Positions 16,587 through 24,656 of a DNA stretch of 64,000 nucleotides are shown here, in pieces (position 1 is the first letter of the stretch; each line of letters begins with the position of its first letter). The notes beneath the pieces are model-generated. The model was not told the origin of the DNA. It ran no database searches and saw nothing but the letters and a program-made list of their open reading frames with translations. Position numbers and translations under genes: made by a program. Location: positions 62,001 through 126,000 of the forward strand of contig PHAB01000009.1 of NCBI GenBank assembly GCA_002840275.1, in the 5' to 3' direction. This DNA comes from Firmicutes bacterium HGW-Firmicutes-14. Lineage in GTDB: Bacteria; Bacillota; Thermincolia; Thermincolales; UBA2595.

Positions 16587-17093
16587 CTACCGGTCATCAA
16601 TGACCTTCCCATGGCACCTGATACAAATTTCCCGCGAGGGAAGCTGAAGGTTAGTCTTTTCATTGTGTACAAGCCCCCTGTGGCAGTCCGCACAGGATAT
16701 ATCAGCAAAAAAATGGCGCACATGATGGGGCTTCCCTTTTCCGATGATACCTTCGTGGCACTCGAGACATCTCCTGCTAAACTGGGAAGTATCCCATTCT
16801 ATCGTTATGGGTTTCCGGTAATTGCCGGTGAGGTGGTGATATACCTCCCTCAGAGCCTGGGATTTGGTCTTGATCAGGCCGGTTATTCCCGGATCCGAAT
16901 GGCATCTTATGCATTCAACAAAGCTGTGTCCTGATAATTGCCACTTTTTATATATTGGTTCCATCTCATGACATTTCTTACAGAACCCCGGAGAGGATGT
17001 GTATCTGACAGCTCCTGTAAGGATAAAAGCTGCAATTAACACCAAGCCTGCCGCCAGGGTATACCTCCGGTATTTCCCGCACGTCTTATACAT
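16587..17093 (-). CDS. NapC/NirT/NrfH-type pentahaem membrane cytochrome c
   Basis: 168 aa quinol-dehydrogenase-like electron carrier. One N-terminal membrane anchor (~10-32, LAAGLVLIAAFILTGAV) is followed by an exported domain with five CxxCH haem sites: CKKCH, CIRCH, CLECH, CADCH and CIRCH. NrfH and NapC carry four, so one site is extra. The HEMEPIYKKWQLSGH segment matches the first-haem region of the family. Start at 17093 has GGAGG 7 bases upstream. No terminal reductase (NrfA or NapA) adjoins it; it lies downstream of mobB-fdhD-mobA. Confidence 0.85.
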   Translation of the reverse strand: MYKTCGKYRRYTLAAGLVLIAAFILTGAVRYTSSPGFCKKCHEMEPIYKKWQLSGHSFVECIRCHSDPGITGLIKTKSQALREVYHHLTGNYRKPITIEWDTSQFSRRCLECHEGIIGKGKPHHVRHFFADISCADCHRGLVHNEKTNLQLPSREICIRCHGKVIDDR

Positions 17094-17141
17094 CCTAAAA
17101 CCTCCGGGCATTTTTGTTATTTTACGCCCAGAGGAAGGTGA

Positions 17142-17627
17142 TTATTCCGTCAACAGTTTTTGCACCAGGAAGTCAGCCAGACCTTTAATATCATCGGAAT
17201 CAAAACCCGGAATGCCTTCAATCCTGACATCTCCGGCAACAGCCAGCAGTTCTTCCCTTGATGACACCGGTGTCATATGGACACCCTGCCTTAAAACCTC
17301 AATTTTGGGCTTATTCTCCCTTTTGAAACCCTCGGTGATTATCAGGTCTGCACCGGTGATTTTCCGGATAATTTCATCCAGCTGCGGATCCCCGGCAATC
17401 TTTTCGATGATGCCCAGCTTTCCCGGACATGCCAGCACAACGGTGTCAGCCCCGGCCTCGGCATGTTTCCACGTGTCCTTGCCAGGGATATCCATTTCCA
17501 CATCCCTGTGGTGATGTTTGATTGCAGCCACCCTGTACCCGCGGTCTTTGAGTTCCCTGATAAGCTTAACAATCAGGGTCGTCTTCCCGGAATTTGCATA
17601 TCCCACAATAGAAATCACAGGTATCAT
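17142..17627 (-). CDS. mobB: Molybdopterin-guanine dinucleotide biosynthesis adaptor MobB
   Basis: 161 aa GTP-binding adaptor that works with MobA in attaching GMP to molybdopterin. P-loop GYANSGKTTLIVKLI (~9-23), AIKHHHRDVEMDIPGKDTWK and the ADLIITEGFKRENKPKIEV block are all typical. AGGAGG lies 6 bases upstream of the ATG. It forms a run with fdhD and mobA on the same strand. Confidence 0.93.
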   Translation of the reverse strand: MIPVISIVGYANSGKTTLIVKLIRELKDRGYRVAAIKHHHRDVEMDIPGKDTWKHAEAGADTVVLACPGKLGIIEKIAGDPQLDEIIRKITGADLIITEGFKRENKPKIEVLRQGVHMTPVSSREELLAVAGDVRIEGIPGFDSDDIKGLADFLVQKLLTE

Positions 17628-17656
17628 TTCGTCCTCCTGAAATGAGGTATCCCCTC

Positions 17657-18439
17657 TTATTTCATTATCCGTTCGGGAAAGGTATATATGTTCATCCGCC
17701 GGTTTCGCACAAAACCAGCAACAGTAACGCCCAACTCTTCCGCATGCCTGAGGGCCAGGTCTGTCGGAGCCGACCTTGAAGCAATCACCGGCACCCCCAT
17801 TTTAGCCGTCTTTAGCAGAATTTCTGAGGAAATCCTGCCTGTAGTCAGAAGTATCTTATCCCCTGTATCAATACCGTCCATAATACACCGGCCGATAAGC
17901 TTATCCACCGAATTATGCCTGCCCACATCTTCCCGGAAAAACATGATTTTTTCAACAGTGCAAAGGGCCGAACTGTGAACACCGCCGGTAACCCTAAACA
18001 GTTCAGACATGCGCTGGGCCTGTATCATAAGGTTTAAAACCTGGTCCGGGCTGATCCTGAAACCGGTTTCCACCGGCCGGCTGACGGCATCTGTAAGGTG
18101 GTAAAAACTGGTTCCCCTGCCGCATCCGGTCGTAATATAGCGTTTCATAAATGTTTGTTCAGCTATTTGGGCTGTCCGGTGAGAATTTACCCACACACCG
18201 GATTGTTCCGGGTCCACCTTTATGTCTTTAATATCTTCCCCTGATTTCAGGAAACCCTCTGAAAACAAAAAACCCACAGCGAGTTCTTCGGGATATTCGA
18301 AGGTACAGAGGAGAGTGACCAGTTCACTGCCATTAAAATATACAGTCAGCGGATTCTCTCCGGTTATGGGGTCTTCAATCTCTTCACAGATTCCTTCTTT
18401 TATCTGCCAGGCTCTTATTTTATGGTACCTGTTGTCCAT
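17657..18439 (-). CDS. fdhD: Formate dehydrogenase accessory sulfurtransferase FdhD
   Basis: 260 aa. FdhD passes sulfur from IscS/NifS to the Mo-bisMGD cofactor before its insertion into formate dehydrogenase. The usual sulfur-carrying CxxC is altered: the loop after YITTGCGRGTS keeps only one Cys (TGCGRG), a variant also known among Firmicutes. VGRHNSVDKLIG and LLTTGRISSEILLKTAKMG are family hallmarks. GGGAGGGG precedes the ATG. It indicates that the genome encodes a formate dehydrogenase, but no catalytic subunit is in this window. Confidence 0.94.
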   Translation of the reverse strand: MDNRYHKIRAWQIKEGICEEIEDPITGENPLTVYFNGSELVTLLCTFEYPEELAVGFLFSEGFLKSGEDIKDIKVDPEQSGVWVNSHRTAQIAEQTFMKRYITTGCGRGTSFYHLTDAVSRPVETGFRISPDQVLNLMIQAQRMSELFRVTGGVHSSALCTVEKIMFFREDVGRHNSVDKLIGRCIMDGIDTGDKILLTTGRISSEILLKTAKMGVPVIASRSAPTDLALRHAEELGVTVAGFVRNRRMNIYTFPERIMK

Positions 18440-18454
18440 TTTTCCCCTCCCAAA

Positions 18455-19039
18455 CTATTTTAACCACTCCCGGGCCAGGTTAAGGTCGCCGGGGGTGTTA
18501 ACATTAAAGAAAATCCTGTCAGGGTCACCAAACTTTTCTATCTCATCAGCACCCACCAATCTTGTCCTGACCCTTGGATAAAAAGAAATTATCTTGTTTT
18601 GGCCGGTGTCCAGCTGTCTCTCGATTTCTTCTATGCAATCCTTCATATAGACGGCAAAAAGGGGTTGATAGTATTCTCCCAGCTTGGGGACAACAACATC
18701 ATACCCTTGTGACAGCCGGACCATGTATTCCGCCAGTCCCGCGTCAACAAACGGCATGTCACAGGCAGCCAGAAAATTAACCCGGTGCCCCGATGCCTTC
18801 AGACAGGCGTGAATCCCTCCCAGCGGCCCACGACCGGTATAAATGTCAGGAACCGTTTTTAGTCCCATACCGTCATATACAGGGTCAGCGCCTGAAACCA
18901 GCACCTCGGGAAAATGTCCTGATACTGCCTTTATTATTCCTTCCAGCATTTTTTGTTCCTTCACCCTGACCAGAGCCTTATTCCTGCCCATGCGGGTACT
19001 TTTGCCTCCCGCCAGGATTATTGCCGCCGCATCAATCAT
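18455..19039 (-). CDS. mobA: Molybdenum cofactor guanylyltransferase MobA
   Basis: 194 aa. It transfers GMP from GTP to molybdopterin to make MGD. The N-terminal nucleotidyltransferase motif AIILAGGKSTRMGRNKALV and NFLAACDMPFVD (metal Asp) are intact, as is FFNVNTPGDLNLA at the end. The ATG at 19039 has AAGGAG 7 bases before it; an upstream in-frame start adds 21 residues with no ribosome site. First gene of mobA-fdhD-mobB. Confidence 0.93.
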   Translation of the reverse strand: MIDAAAIILAGGKSTRMGRNKALVRVKEQKMLEGIIKAVSGHFPEVLVSGADPVYDGMGLKTVPDIYTGRGPLGGIHACLKASGHRVNFLAACDMPFVDAGLAEYMVRLSQGYDVVVPKLGEYYQPLFAVYMKDCIEEIERQLDTGQNKIISFYPRVRTRLVGADEIEKFGDPDRIFFNVNTPGDLNLAREWLK

Positions 19040-19142
19040 GGAAATCTCCTTATCAGAAAAATCTGCTCCCTCTATTATAATGTTTTTTCTGGGAAATACC
19101 AATAGCGGTCTGAAAAAGTGATGCTGTTAACTAAATAAAGAT

Positions 19143-19177
19143 AAGGGGATGGCTGTTCGCACTACAGCCATCCCCTT
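19143..19177. terminator. Bidirectional-looking terminator between tatA and mobA
   Basis: AAGGGGATGGCTGT, 7-base loop, ACAGCCATCCCCTT. On the minus strand it is followed by ATCTTTATTT. It separates the Fe-S/cytochrome b/tatA operon from the mobA operon. Confidence 0.8.
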
Positions 19178-19209
19178 CTTACTTTTGGTTCATTAATCTG
19201 TACTTGAAT

Positions 19210-19458
19210 CTATACCTGTTTTTCGTTCTCTACAGGAATGACCTCTTTCTTTTCAGTGACAGCTTCTTTTTTATCGGCAGTTGCTTCCTTCCTGTTGTCT
19301 GACGCCGTCACACTGTCCTTCAAGCTTGAAGTCGCATTTCTGAATTCCTTTATACCGGAACCCAGGGCTTTGCCCATTTCCGGCAGCTTTTTGGGGCCGA
19401 AAATCACCAGGGCAATTATCAGCACAATGATTAATTCCATAGGTCCAATGCCAAACAC
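19210..19458 (-). CDS. tatA: Twin-arginine translocase subunit TatA
   Basis: 82 aa. One membrane helix (GPMELIIVLIIALVIFGPKK), the FGPKKLPEMGKALG hinge and amphipathic helix, then a charged tail rich in Lys, Glu and Ala. The GTG at 19458 has AAGGAGG 7 bases upstream; the longer open frame upstream is not coding. It is the last gene of an operon with a Tat-signal Fe-S protein, so it likely serves that substrate. No tatC is seen. Confidence 0.93.
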   Translation of the reverse strand: MFGIGPMELIIVLIIALVIFGPKKLPEMGKALGSGIKEFRNATSSLKDSVTASDNRKEATADKKEAVTEKKEVIPVENEKQV

Positions 19459-19498
19459 TTTTGATCCCTCCTTTTCTGCTAGTGCCCCTTCAGGCAGA

Positions 19499-20227
19499 TT
19501 AACCTGCCAGTTTTTCTTCATCCCCGCCCTTTTTACCTGAAAACAGTTCATCACACCAGAGGGGATGCCGGTGTTCCGCATAATCCAGGCACACCCTGCC
19601 GGTAAACATTCCGGGCAGCAGTTTCCTGTTTTCCTTGATAATGAAGGCCCCCAGATGGGCAATTATGCCGAAAATCACCATGAAAGTCCCGATATTATGC
19701 AGCATGGTCACCCCGTCCAGGAAGCCGTCCGAAAAAGATACCGAAGGCATGTTCTTGAGTACCTTAAAAATTCCGGTAATAATCGTTACCCCGATACTTA
19801 TGGCAATAAATACATATGCCAGCCTCTGTTCCGCCAGGTACTTATGAGATGGCGGCTCCTTGCCCCCTGTCACAATTGCCTTCATAATCAGGTATGACTG
19901 TTTCAGGTCACCGCGGCGGGGAAGGATGCTGAAGTCCCGGCGCAAACCATGGTATACCAAGTGGTAGACGGAAGCAAAAATCAATACAGCAGCAGCAATA
20001 TAATGGAGATTAAGGGTGACGGCAAAATCTGATGTCCAGGCCATACCTGGCAGTTGGTCAACCATGTATCTCCTGTATACCGGCATTTGACCAAATCCGG
20101 TAAAAATCAGGAGAAATGTAGATAAAGTCACCGTCCAGTGGATAAATCTTACCGTAAGGCAGTGTCTTTCAATTTGCGGGGTGTTTCCGTCGGGTTTATA
20201 AGTTAGCTTATCAGACCTGGGAGTCAT
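19499..20227 (-). CDS. FdnI-type cytochrome b membrane subunit
   Basis: About 242 aa di-haem cytochrome b of the formate dehydrogenase gamma family, passing electrons between an Fe-S subunit and the quinone pool. Four membrane segments are visible (for example TVTLSTFLLIFTGFGQ and FAVTLNLHYIAAAVLIF). Haem-ligand His candidates lie in RFIHWTV, NLHYIAA, YHLVYHG and MLHNIGTF. Its start overlaps the end of the Fe-S gene; AAAGGGG is 9 bases before the ATG at 20227, with ATG codons at 20236 and 20233 as alternatives. An unusually charged tail (SGKKGGDEEKLAG) ends it. Confidence 0.88.
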   Translation of the reverse strand: MTPRSDKLTYKPDGNTPQIERHCLTVRFIHWTVTLSTFLLIFTGFGQMPVYRRYMVDQLPGMAWTSDFAVTLNLHYIAAAVLIFASVYHLVYHGLRRDFSILPRRGDLKQSYLIMKAIVTGGKEPPSHKYLAEQRLAYVFIAISIGVTIITGIFKVLKNMPSVSFSDGFLDGVTMLHNIGTFMVIFGIIAHLGAFIIKENRKLLPGMFTGRVCLDYAEHRHPLWCDELFSGKKGGDEEKLAG

Positions 20228-21230
20228 CAGCATCATCCCCTTTCATGGTCTTAAACGCCCTGTACCCGGCTGTGAAAATGCCGGCTATGGGTGCCACAAG
20301 GATTCCGGCAGCAATACCGTTGGGAGTATCCAGGAAATTACCCGGATTCACCGGCATACCAGGGAAGCCCGGCGCCTCAGGGTTGGGCTGTTTGGCCTTT
20401 TGGGCCATCAGCGCCTTGTCAATTTTTTCAAAAGGAACGGGGGAAACATAAAAGGTTGATGTGCCGCCATTTTCCTTTTCACCGTAAACATAGCCGTTTA
20501 TTTCCCCGGCCCGCCCCTTCGCCTGGGCAAGCATCTCAGATTTTGGTCCAAACCGGACAGCCCCTTTAGGGCAGGCCTCAACACACGCCGGATCCTTCCC
20601 GGCCCTGACCAGGTCAATACACAGGTCACATTTATACATAACTCCTCCACCCAAATAATCAGGCAGGATTTTCATGTACAGCCCCACACCGGCCTGCCGG
20701 GCCGGTATACCCCAGGGGCAGACATCCCGGCACTTGGCGCCTCCGAAACAGGTCTCCGGGTTTATCAGTACAGCCCCTTCTTTCGTTACCTCCTGGGCGC
20801 CGAACGGACATATGTTGGCACATGGGGGGTTGGTACAGTGCATACATCTCCGGGGCATATTAACGGTTTGCACCCTGCCGTTATGTTCAACTTTCGCCTT
20901 CTGCACAAAGGTCCAGTTATATGGGGTAAGTCTTGTGGTCAGGCCTTTCTTATCTGACCAGTCTTCCTTTTTGTCCTGGGGCCAGTAATTCGGAATGTCC
21001 TGCACCGGCTGCGGAAACCTTTCCCTGTTCTTTGCCCGGCAGGAACTGACACAAAGGGGGACATCCAGATCCTTACACCCGTCGCAAAGAGTCATATCAA
21101 TAAAAGTACCTGCCGGTTCAGAGCCGGTGGAGGCTTCAGCCGCTTTTTCCCCACCACTCAATACCAAGCCGGCGGCAACACCGGAAGCAATGGTACGTTT
21201 GAAAAAATCTCTTCTCGATATCTCAGCCAT
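20211..21230 (-). CDS. Tat-exported four-cluster 4Fe-4S electron-transfer subunit (FdoH/DmsB-like)
   Basis: 339 aa. The N-terminal twin-arginine signal ISRRDFFKRTIASG is followed by a ferredoxin-like domain with four cysteine groups (CDGC...CVSSC; CMHCTNPPCANICP; CFGGAKCRDVCP; CDLC...CVEACP), each able to hold a 4Fe-4S cluster. A single C-terminal helix (~300-325) anchors it. It hands electrons from a molybdopterin catalytic subunit to cytochrome b. No catalytic subunit adjoins it: the next gene upstream is a symporter. Unusually, the Tat signal is on this subunit. ATG at 21230 follows AAGGAGG by 7 bases. Confidence 0.9.
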   Translation of the reverse strand: MAEISRRDFFKRTIASGVAAGLVLSGGEKAAEASTGSEPAGTFIDMTLCDGCKDLDVPLCVSSCRAKNRERFPQPVQDIPNYWPQDKKEDWSDKKGLTTRLTPYNWTFVQKAKVEHNGRVQTVNMPRRCMHCTNPPCANICPFGAQEVTKEGAVLINPETCFGGAKCRDVCPWGIPARQAGVGLYMKILPDYLGGGVMYKCDLCIDLVRAGKDPACVEACPKGAVRFGPKSEMLAQAKGRAGEINGYVYGEKENGGTSTFYVSPVPFEKIDKALMAQKAKQPNPEAPGFPGMPVNPGNFLDTPNGIAAGILVAPIAGIFTAGYRAFKTMKGDDADDSQV

Positions 21231-21272
21231 AATCAATCCTCCTTTTTAGTTACTCTTGTTTCACCTTTCACT

Positions 21273-21289
21273 ATACCCCCTAGGGGTAT
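21273..21289. promoter_or_regulatory. CsoR/CstR-like operator palindrome, proximal
   Basis: ATACCCC-CTA-GGGGTAT, a perfect 7-bp inverted repeat with G/C tracts as in operators of the CsoR/CstR/RcnR family (copper or persulfide sensors). It lies 43 bases before the Fe-S protein start. Identity of the binding protein is inferred. Confidence 0.6.
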
Positions 21290-21305
21290 TTTATATAAAA
21301 GATAT

Positions 21306-21324
21306 CATACCCACCCAGGGTATG
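21306..21324. promoter_or_regulatory. CsoR/CstR-like operator palindrome, distal
   Basis: CATACCC-ACCCA-GGGTATG, a second perfect 7-bp inverted repeat of the same type, 16 bases beyond the first. Two sites in one promoter region argue against chance. Confidence 0.55.
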
Positions 21325-21344
21325 TCAATATGGTTTTCAAAATT

Positions 21345-21380
21345 AAATGAAAAAGGAGAAATGACCCATGTCACTTCTCC
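21345..21380 (-). terminator. Rho-independent terminator after the symporter operon
   Basis: Minus strand GGAGAAGTGAC-ATGG-GTCATTTCTCC followed by TTTTTCATTT. Confidence 0.85.
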
Positions 21381-21404
21381 TCTGCCACTTCTCATCTTAT
21401 TAAT

Positions 21405-21569
21405 TCAACCCCATCGCGGCCAGAAGGCCGCATAAACACACGCTATGCCCAAGGCGGCCCAAAGGCCTGATTTCAAGGGAAGACCAAAGTATTTTATCGA
21501 GATGGTTATAACGGCCAGTATGGCCAGGTATGAGACATATACCAAAATGTTTCTGTTCAATCCGGTCAA
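21405..21569 (-). CDS. Small two-helix membrane protein in the symporter operon
   Basis: A 54 aa frame starting TTG-ACC, preceded by GGGAG at 5 bases. It reads TGLNRNILVYVSYLAILAVI then ISIKYFGLPLKSGLWAALG and ends FWPRWG. Two hydrophobic helices are separated by a short basic turn. A 61 aa frame covering the same bases (start 21585) lacks a ribosome site and is polar, so I reject it. The gene begins 22 bases after the symporter stop and ends just before the terminator, so it is the last gene of the DUF485-symporter operon. No family recognised. Confidence 0.65.
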   Translation of the reverse strand: MTGLNRNILVYVSYLAILAVITISIKYFGLPLKSGLWAALGIACVYAAFWPRWG

Positions 21570-21591
21570 CTCCGCTCCCGAACATTGAGGG

Positions 21592-23679
21592 TCATATTAT
21601 TATAACCTCATCTTCCTCAATGTAATTACGGTTTTTCAGGTTAAGCTCCTCCGGGGCGTGCAGCACAAGCATCTTCCATCCCGAATTCTTCGGGATGTGC
21701 CTGTGGGTGATCTTGGAAACAACGTAAATAAGGATCAGGGAAAACGGGACTGCCCAGATAGCCGGCTGCTCACAAAGGGTCCTAACCACCGGATGGGCTG
21801 AAAACCAGACTCCCAGTGACGGTATAACCTCTTTATCTGCCAGCATGGTGGTAACAATAGCCACCAGTGCTGATCCACCGCCCACCAGCATTCCGACTCC
21901 CGCGCCAATGGCAGTACATTTTCTCCACCAGGTGCTGACAATCAGCATCGGAAAATATGATGCCGCACCGATGGCAAAAGCCCAGCCAACCATCATGTTA
22001 ATATCAAAGTTCTCCACATACATTCCCAGCATGATTGCTGTGGAGCCCGAAATAATTGCAAATACACGGAAGGCTGATACCTTCTGGGACGGAGTAGCCT
22101 TGGGATTGATCATGGTCCCGTAAACATCATGAGCCAGGGCGCTGGTCAGGGAGACCAACAGGCCCGAAAAAGTCGTCATAAAACCGGCAAAAGCGCCCAT
22201 TGAAGTAATAGCTGACAACAAATCCCCAAAATGAGGAATGTAGTTGTTCAACAGCCGGGGCAGGACCAGTACAACAGAGTCGGTTGACCTGGCGCCCCCC
22301 GCCACAGCGTAAAGCTCAGGTACCCAGGCACGGCCCATCACACCGAATATGGGGGGAAAAATATAAAAACAACCCAGAAGTATCATTACCCAAAATGTAG
22401 TCTTCTTGGCAGTCTTCCCATCAGGATTTGTATAGAACCTGACAAGTATGTGGGGCAGGCCCGCTGTACCACATACAATAGCAATGATCAGGGAATATGT
22501 GTACAAGACAGGATGGCCGTACTGGGAAGTGAGGGTTCCATAAGGTTCAATCCAGGTCTTATCCGTAGGAGCATTTGGAACCGGCTGGCCTGCCTTATAG
22601 GTAATTATAGTTGCTTGTTCAGGTCCGGCAGGGGTCACAGTAAATTTCGCCGAAACCTCCAGGGGAATTTTATCCCGGGTAACCGGGTCTATCACCATAA
22701 CGGTTTCTCCGTTTTTGGTAACTGTTATCGGCTTCCCGGTTTCAAATTCTGAACCTTTTTTAAATAAATGGGCAATCGCCTTCCCCCCGGCCGGCAGGAC
22801 AACTTCCCTGGTTTCATCAGGCAGGCGGGAAAGCATCAACTGCTGAGAAACAATCGTGTCAGAATCTTTTGGGACCCTGCGGCTGGGGGTAATACGGACA
22901 AGGGTATCCTGTTGGAAAATCCCCTTAATTGTTGTCCCAAAGGTAATATCGTTAAGAGGCGGGTCAGGTTTGTAAGTAGCCGAATAATCGGACCTGAATA
23001 CAGGAAGGCGGCTGCCGTTTTCATTATCATTATGGAACATATCCAGGTTGGCGCCATATCCCCCAAGGTAAATAAACATGATTAACACCGGCACGGAAAT
23101 GGCCATCATTTTAATCCAATACTGTACAGCCTGGACAAAGGTAATACCTTTCATTCCTCCGAGGGCTACATTAAAAGTTATAACTGCACCTACAACCAGG
23201 ACCCCTACCCAATAAGGGGTGTTTAGTATATTAACCAGGGCGGTACCGGCCCCTTTCATCTGGGGCATGGTATAGAATAATCCGATACACAGGACCAGGA
23301 TCACTGCTACTTTGCGGAATGCCGGACTGTCATAACGGCCTTCAGCAAAATCCGGAATGGTATACGCACCAAACCTCCTCAGGGGCCCGGCAATAAACAG
23401 GAGCAGGAAAAGATAACCGGTCGCATAACCCACCGGGTACCATATATTATCATAGCCGGTTTTCATAATCATTCCCGCAACACCCATGAAAGATGCCGCA
23501 CTCAGGTATTCTCCCGAGATGGCGGCAGAATTCATGGAGACACTTACAGCCCGGGAAGCAACATACATGTCAGCTGTGCCTCTAACCGACTTTCTGATAT
23601 AAAAGCCCAGTACTATTGTCAAGATTACCAGGAAGATTACCGCCAATAACGGAATTACCTGAATCCCTTGCTGCTGCAT
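21592..23679 (-). CDS. Sodium:solute symporter, ActP-like acetate/monocarboxylate permease with an extracytoplasmic insert
   Basis: 695 aa, SSS family, about 145 residues longer than typical ActP. The core motifs are present: SAAISGEYLSAASFMGVAGM (~50), IPDFAEGRYDSPAFRK and GLPHILVRFYTNPDG. About 180 largely hydrophilic residues (~215-400), between two membrane helices, form an insert with several beta-rich stretches (TVTKNGETVMVIDPVT). Start at 23679 has AAAGGA upstream. It is coupled to a DUF485 gene as in actP loci. Substrate (acetate, pyruvate or another short acid) is inferred. Confidence 0.88.
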   Translation of the reverse strand: MQQQGIQVIPLLAVIFLVILTIVLGFYIRKSVRGTADMYVASRAVSVSMNSAAISGEYLSAASFMGVAGMIMKTGYDNIWYPVGYATGYLFLLLFIAGPLRRFGAYTIPDFAEGRYDSPAFRKVAVILVLCIGLFYTMPQMKGAGTALVNILNTPYWVGVLVVGAVITFNVALGGMKGITFVQAVQYWIKMMAISVPVLIMFIYLGGYGANLDMFHNDNENGSRLPVFRSDYSATYKPDPPLNDITFGTTIKGIFQQDTLVRITPSRRVPKDSDTIVSQQLMLSRLPDETREVVLPAGGKAIAHLFKKGSEFETGKPITVTKNGETVMVIDPVTRDKIPLEVSAKFTVTPAGPEQATIITYKAGQPVPNAPTDKTWIEPYGTLTSQYGHPVLYTYSLIIAIVCGTAGLPHILVRFYTNPDGKTAKKTTFWVMILLGCFYIFPPIFGVMGRAWVPELYAVAGGARSTDSVVLVLPRLLNNYIPHFGDLLSAITSMGAFAGFMTTFSGLLVSLTSALAHDVYGTMINPKATPSQKVSAFRVFAIISGSTAIMLGMYVENFDINMMVGWAFAIGAASYFPMLIVSTWWRKCTAIGAGVGMLVGGGSALVAIVTTMLADKEVIPSLGVWFSAHPVVRTLCEQPAIWAVPFSLILIYVVSKITHRHIPKNSGWKMLVLHAPEELNLKNRNYIEEDEVIII

Positions 23680-23714
23680 TGTCCCAAGTCCTTTCACATC
23701 CGGTTAATTGACTG

Positions 23715-24020
23715 TCAGTTGTCTTCCGGGTCAGTCCAGGATACGGCTTCCCTTTCAAGGTTAATGGATGACCTGACATATATCCATGAAATCAACCATG
23801 TCACGGGGTAAATCAAAACCGCCAGGAAAAACCATGTCAGGGTAAAACCGGCTACCCTTAAATTCATTATCCTGGGGATAGCCAGGTTGAGTACCGGCAG
23901 TCCCAGAAGTACCAGTATAAATACAAAGAACAGCCTTACGCTGAGCCTGAACTGGCTTGACATAATCCTGTTAACATACTCTTCGCTGTATAGGTCCAGC
24001 TTTTTCTCTTCACGGCTCAC
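23715..24020 (-). CDS. DUF485-family small membrane subunit
   Basis: 101 aa with two membrane helices (FFVFILVLLGLPVLNLAIP and GFTLTWFFLAVLIYPVTWLI). DUF485 proteins accompany ActP-type symporters and are thought to assist them. GTG start, GGGAGG 7 bases upstream. It lies 35 bases upstream of the symporter start. Confidence 0.85.
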   Translation of the reverse strand: MSREEKKLDLYSEEYVNRIMSSQFRLSVRLFFVFILVLLGLPVLNLAIPRIMNLRVAGFTLTWFFLAVLIYPVTWLISWIYVRSSINLEREAVSWTDPEDN

Positions 24021-24139
24021 GGCCTTACCTCCCAGTCGGTCCTATAACAATTATAATTGCAGCCCGCCAAACAGGCATCATAAATTCCGTAAACAGCTGT
24101 TTTCCCGGCTCTAACGGCTTAAACCCACAATTTCGGCGG

Positions 24140-24625
24140 TCAGATAAGTTTCCTGCTGATTACCAGGCGACATACATCATCTCCGTCAGCCAGCAGTTTC
24201 TCAAAGGTAAGTTCCAGGGGGAAGGGTGAAATCCTGCCATGATCTCCGCACTTGGCTATCCTGCAAAGAGATGCGGTTTCTTCCCCGGATGCCCCTGCTT
24301 TGCGCCAGGATTCGACAAGAGGGCAATAAGAAAATTCTATAATGGCTTCGTCGTCATCCGCCTTTACCAGTTTCTGTTCAAAAACCTTTTCCCCCACCGG
24401 GGAAATAAGATTACGGGCCCATTCTCCCGCAGAATCGGTGGAGGGCATCGCGATTCCTTTAAGCCTGCCAAATTCGAATATGGCTCTTTCTATTTCGGGA
24501 AGTTTTTCGATTTTCCCGCTCTCAGACAATTCCCTGACAATGAGGTAAAGCCATAAAGCCCGGTCCTCAATGGCGGACCTGACTTCATCCCTGACTGCAT
24601 CTGTTACCCGGTTATTAGTTTGCAT
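24140..24625 (-). CDS. L-2-amino-thiazoline-4-carboxylate hydrolase-family protein
   Basis: 161 aa. It matches the ATC-hydrolase-type family (PF14196), whose members are often of unknown activity. The shared core is CPLVESWRKAGASGEE, LCRIAKCGDHG and LLADGDDVCRLVI, three cysteine-containing blocks over ~95-160. The ATG at 24625 has AAGGAG 8 bases upstream; a longer open frame is not coding. Downstream of the methyltransferase and pfkA on the same strand. Confidence 0.7.
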   Translation of the reverse strand: MQTNNRVTDAVRDEVRSAIEDRALWLYLIVRELSESGKIEKLPEIERAIFEFGRLKGIAMPSTDSAGEWARNLISPVGEKVFEQKLVKADDDEAIIEFSYCPLVESWRKAGASGEETASLCRIAKCGDHGRISPFPLELTFEKLLADGDDVCRLVISRKLI

Positions 24626-24656
24626 ATAAAAATCTCCTTCCCATTTATCTTTTCGA

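Noticed and set aside
21400-21585. 61 aa frame in the symporter operon
   Set aside because: No ribosome site and polar composition; the overlapping 54 aa frame at 21405-21569 is hydrophobic and has a ribosome site.
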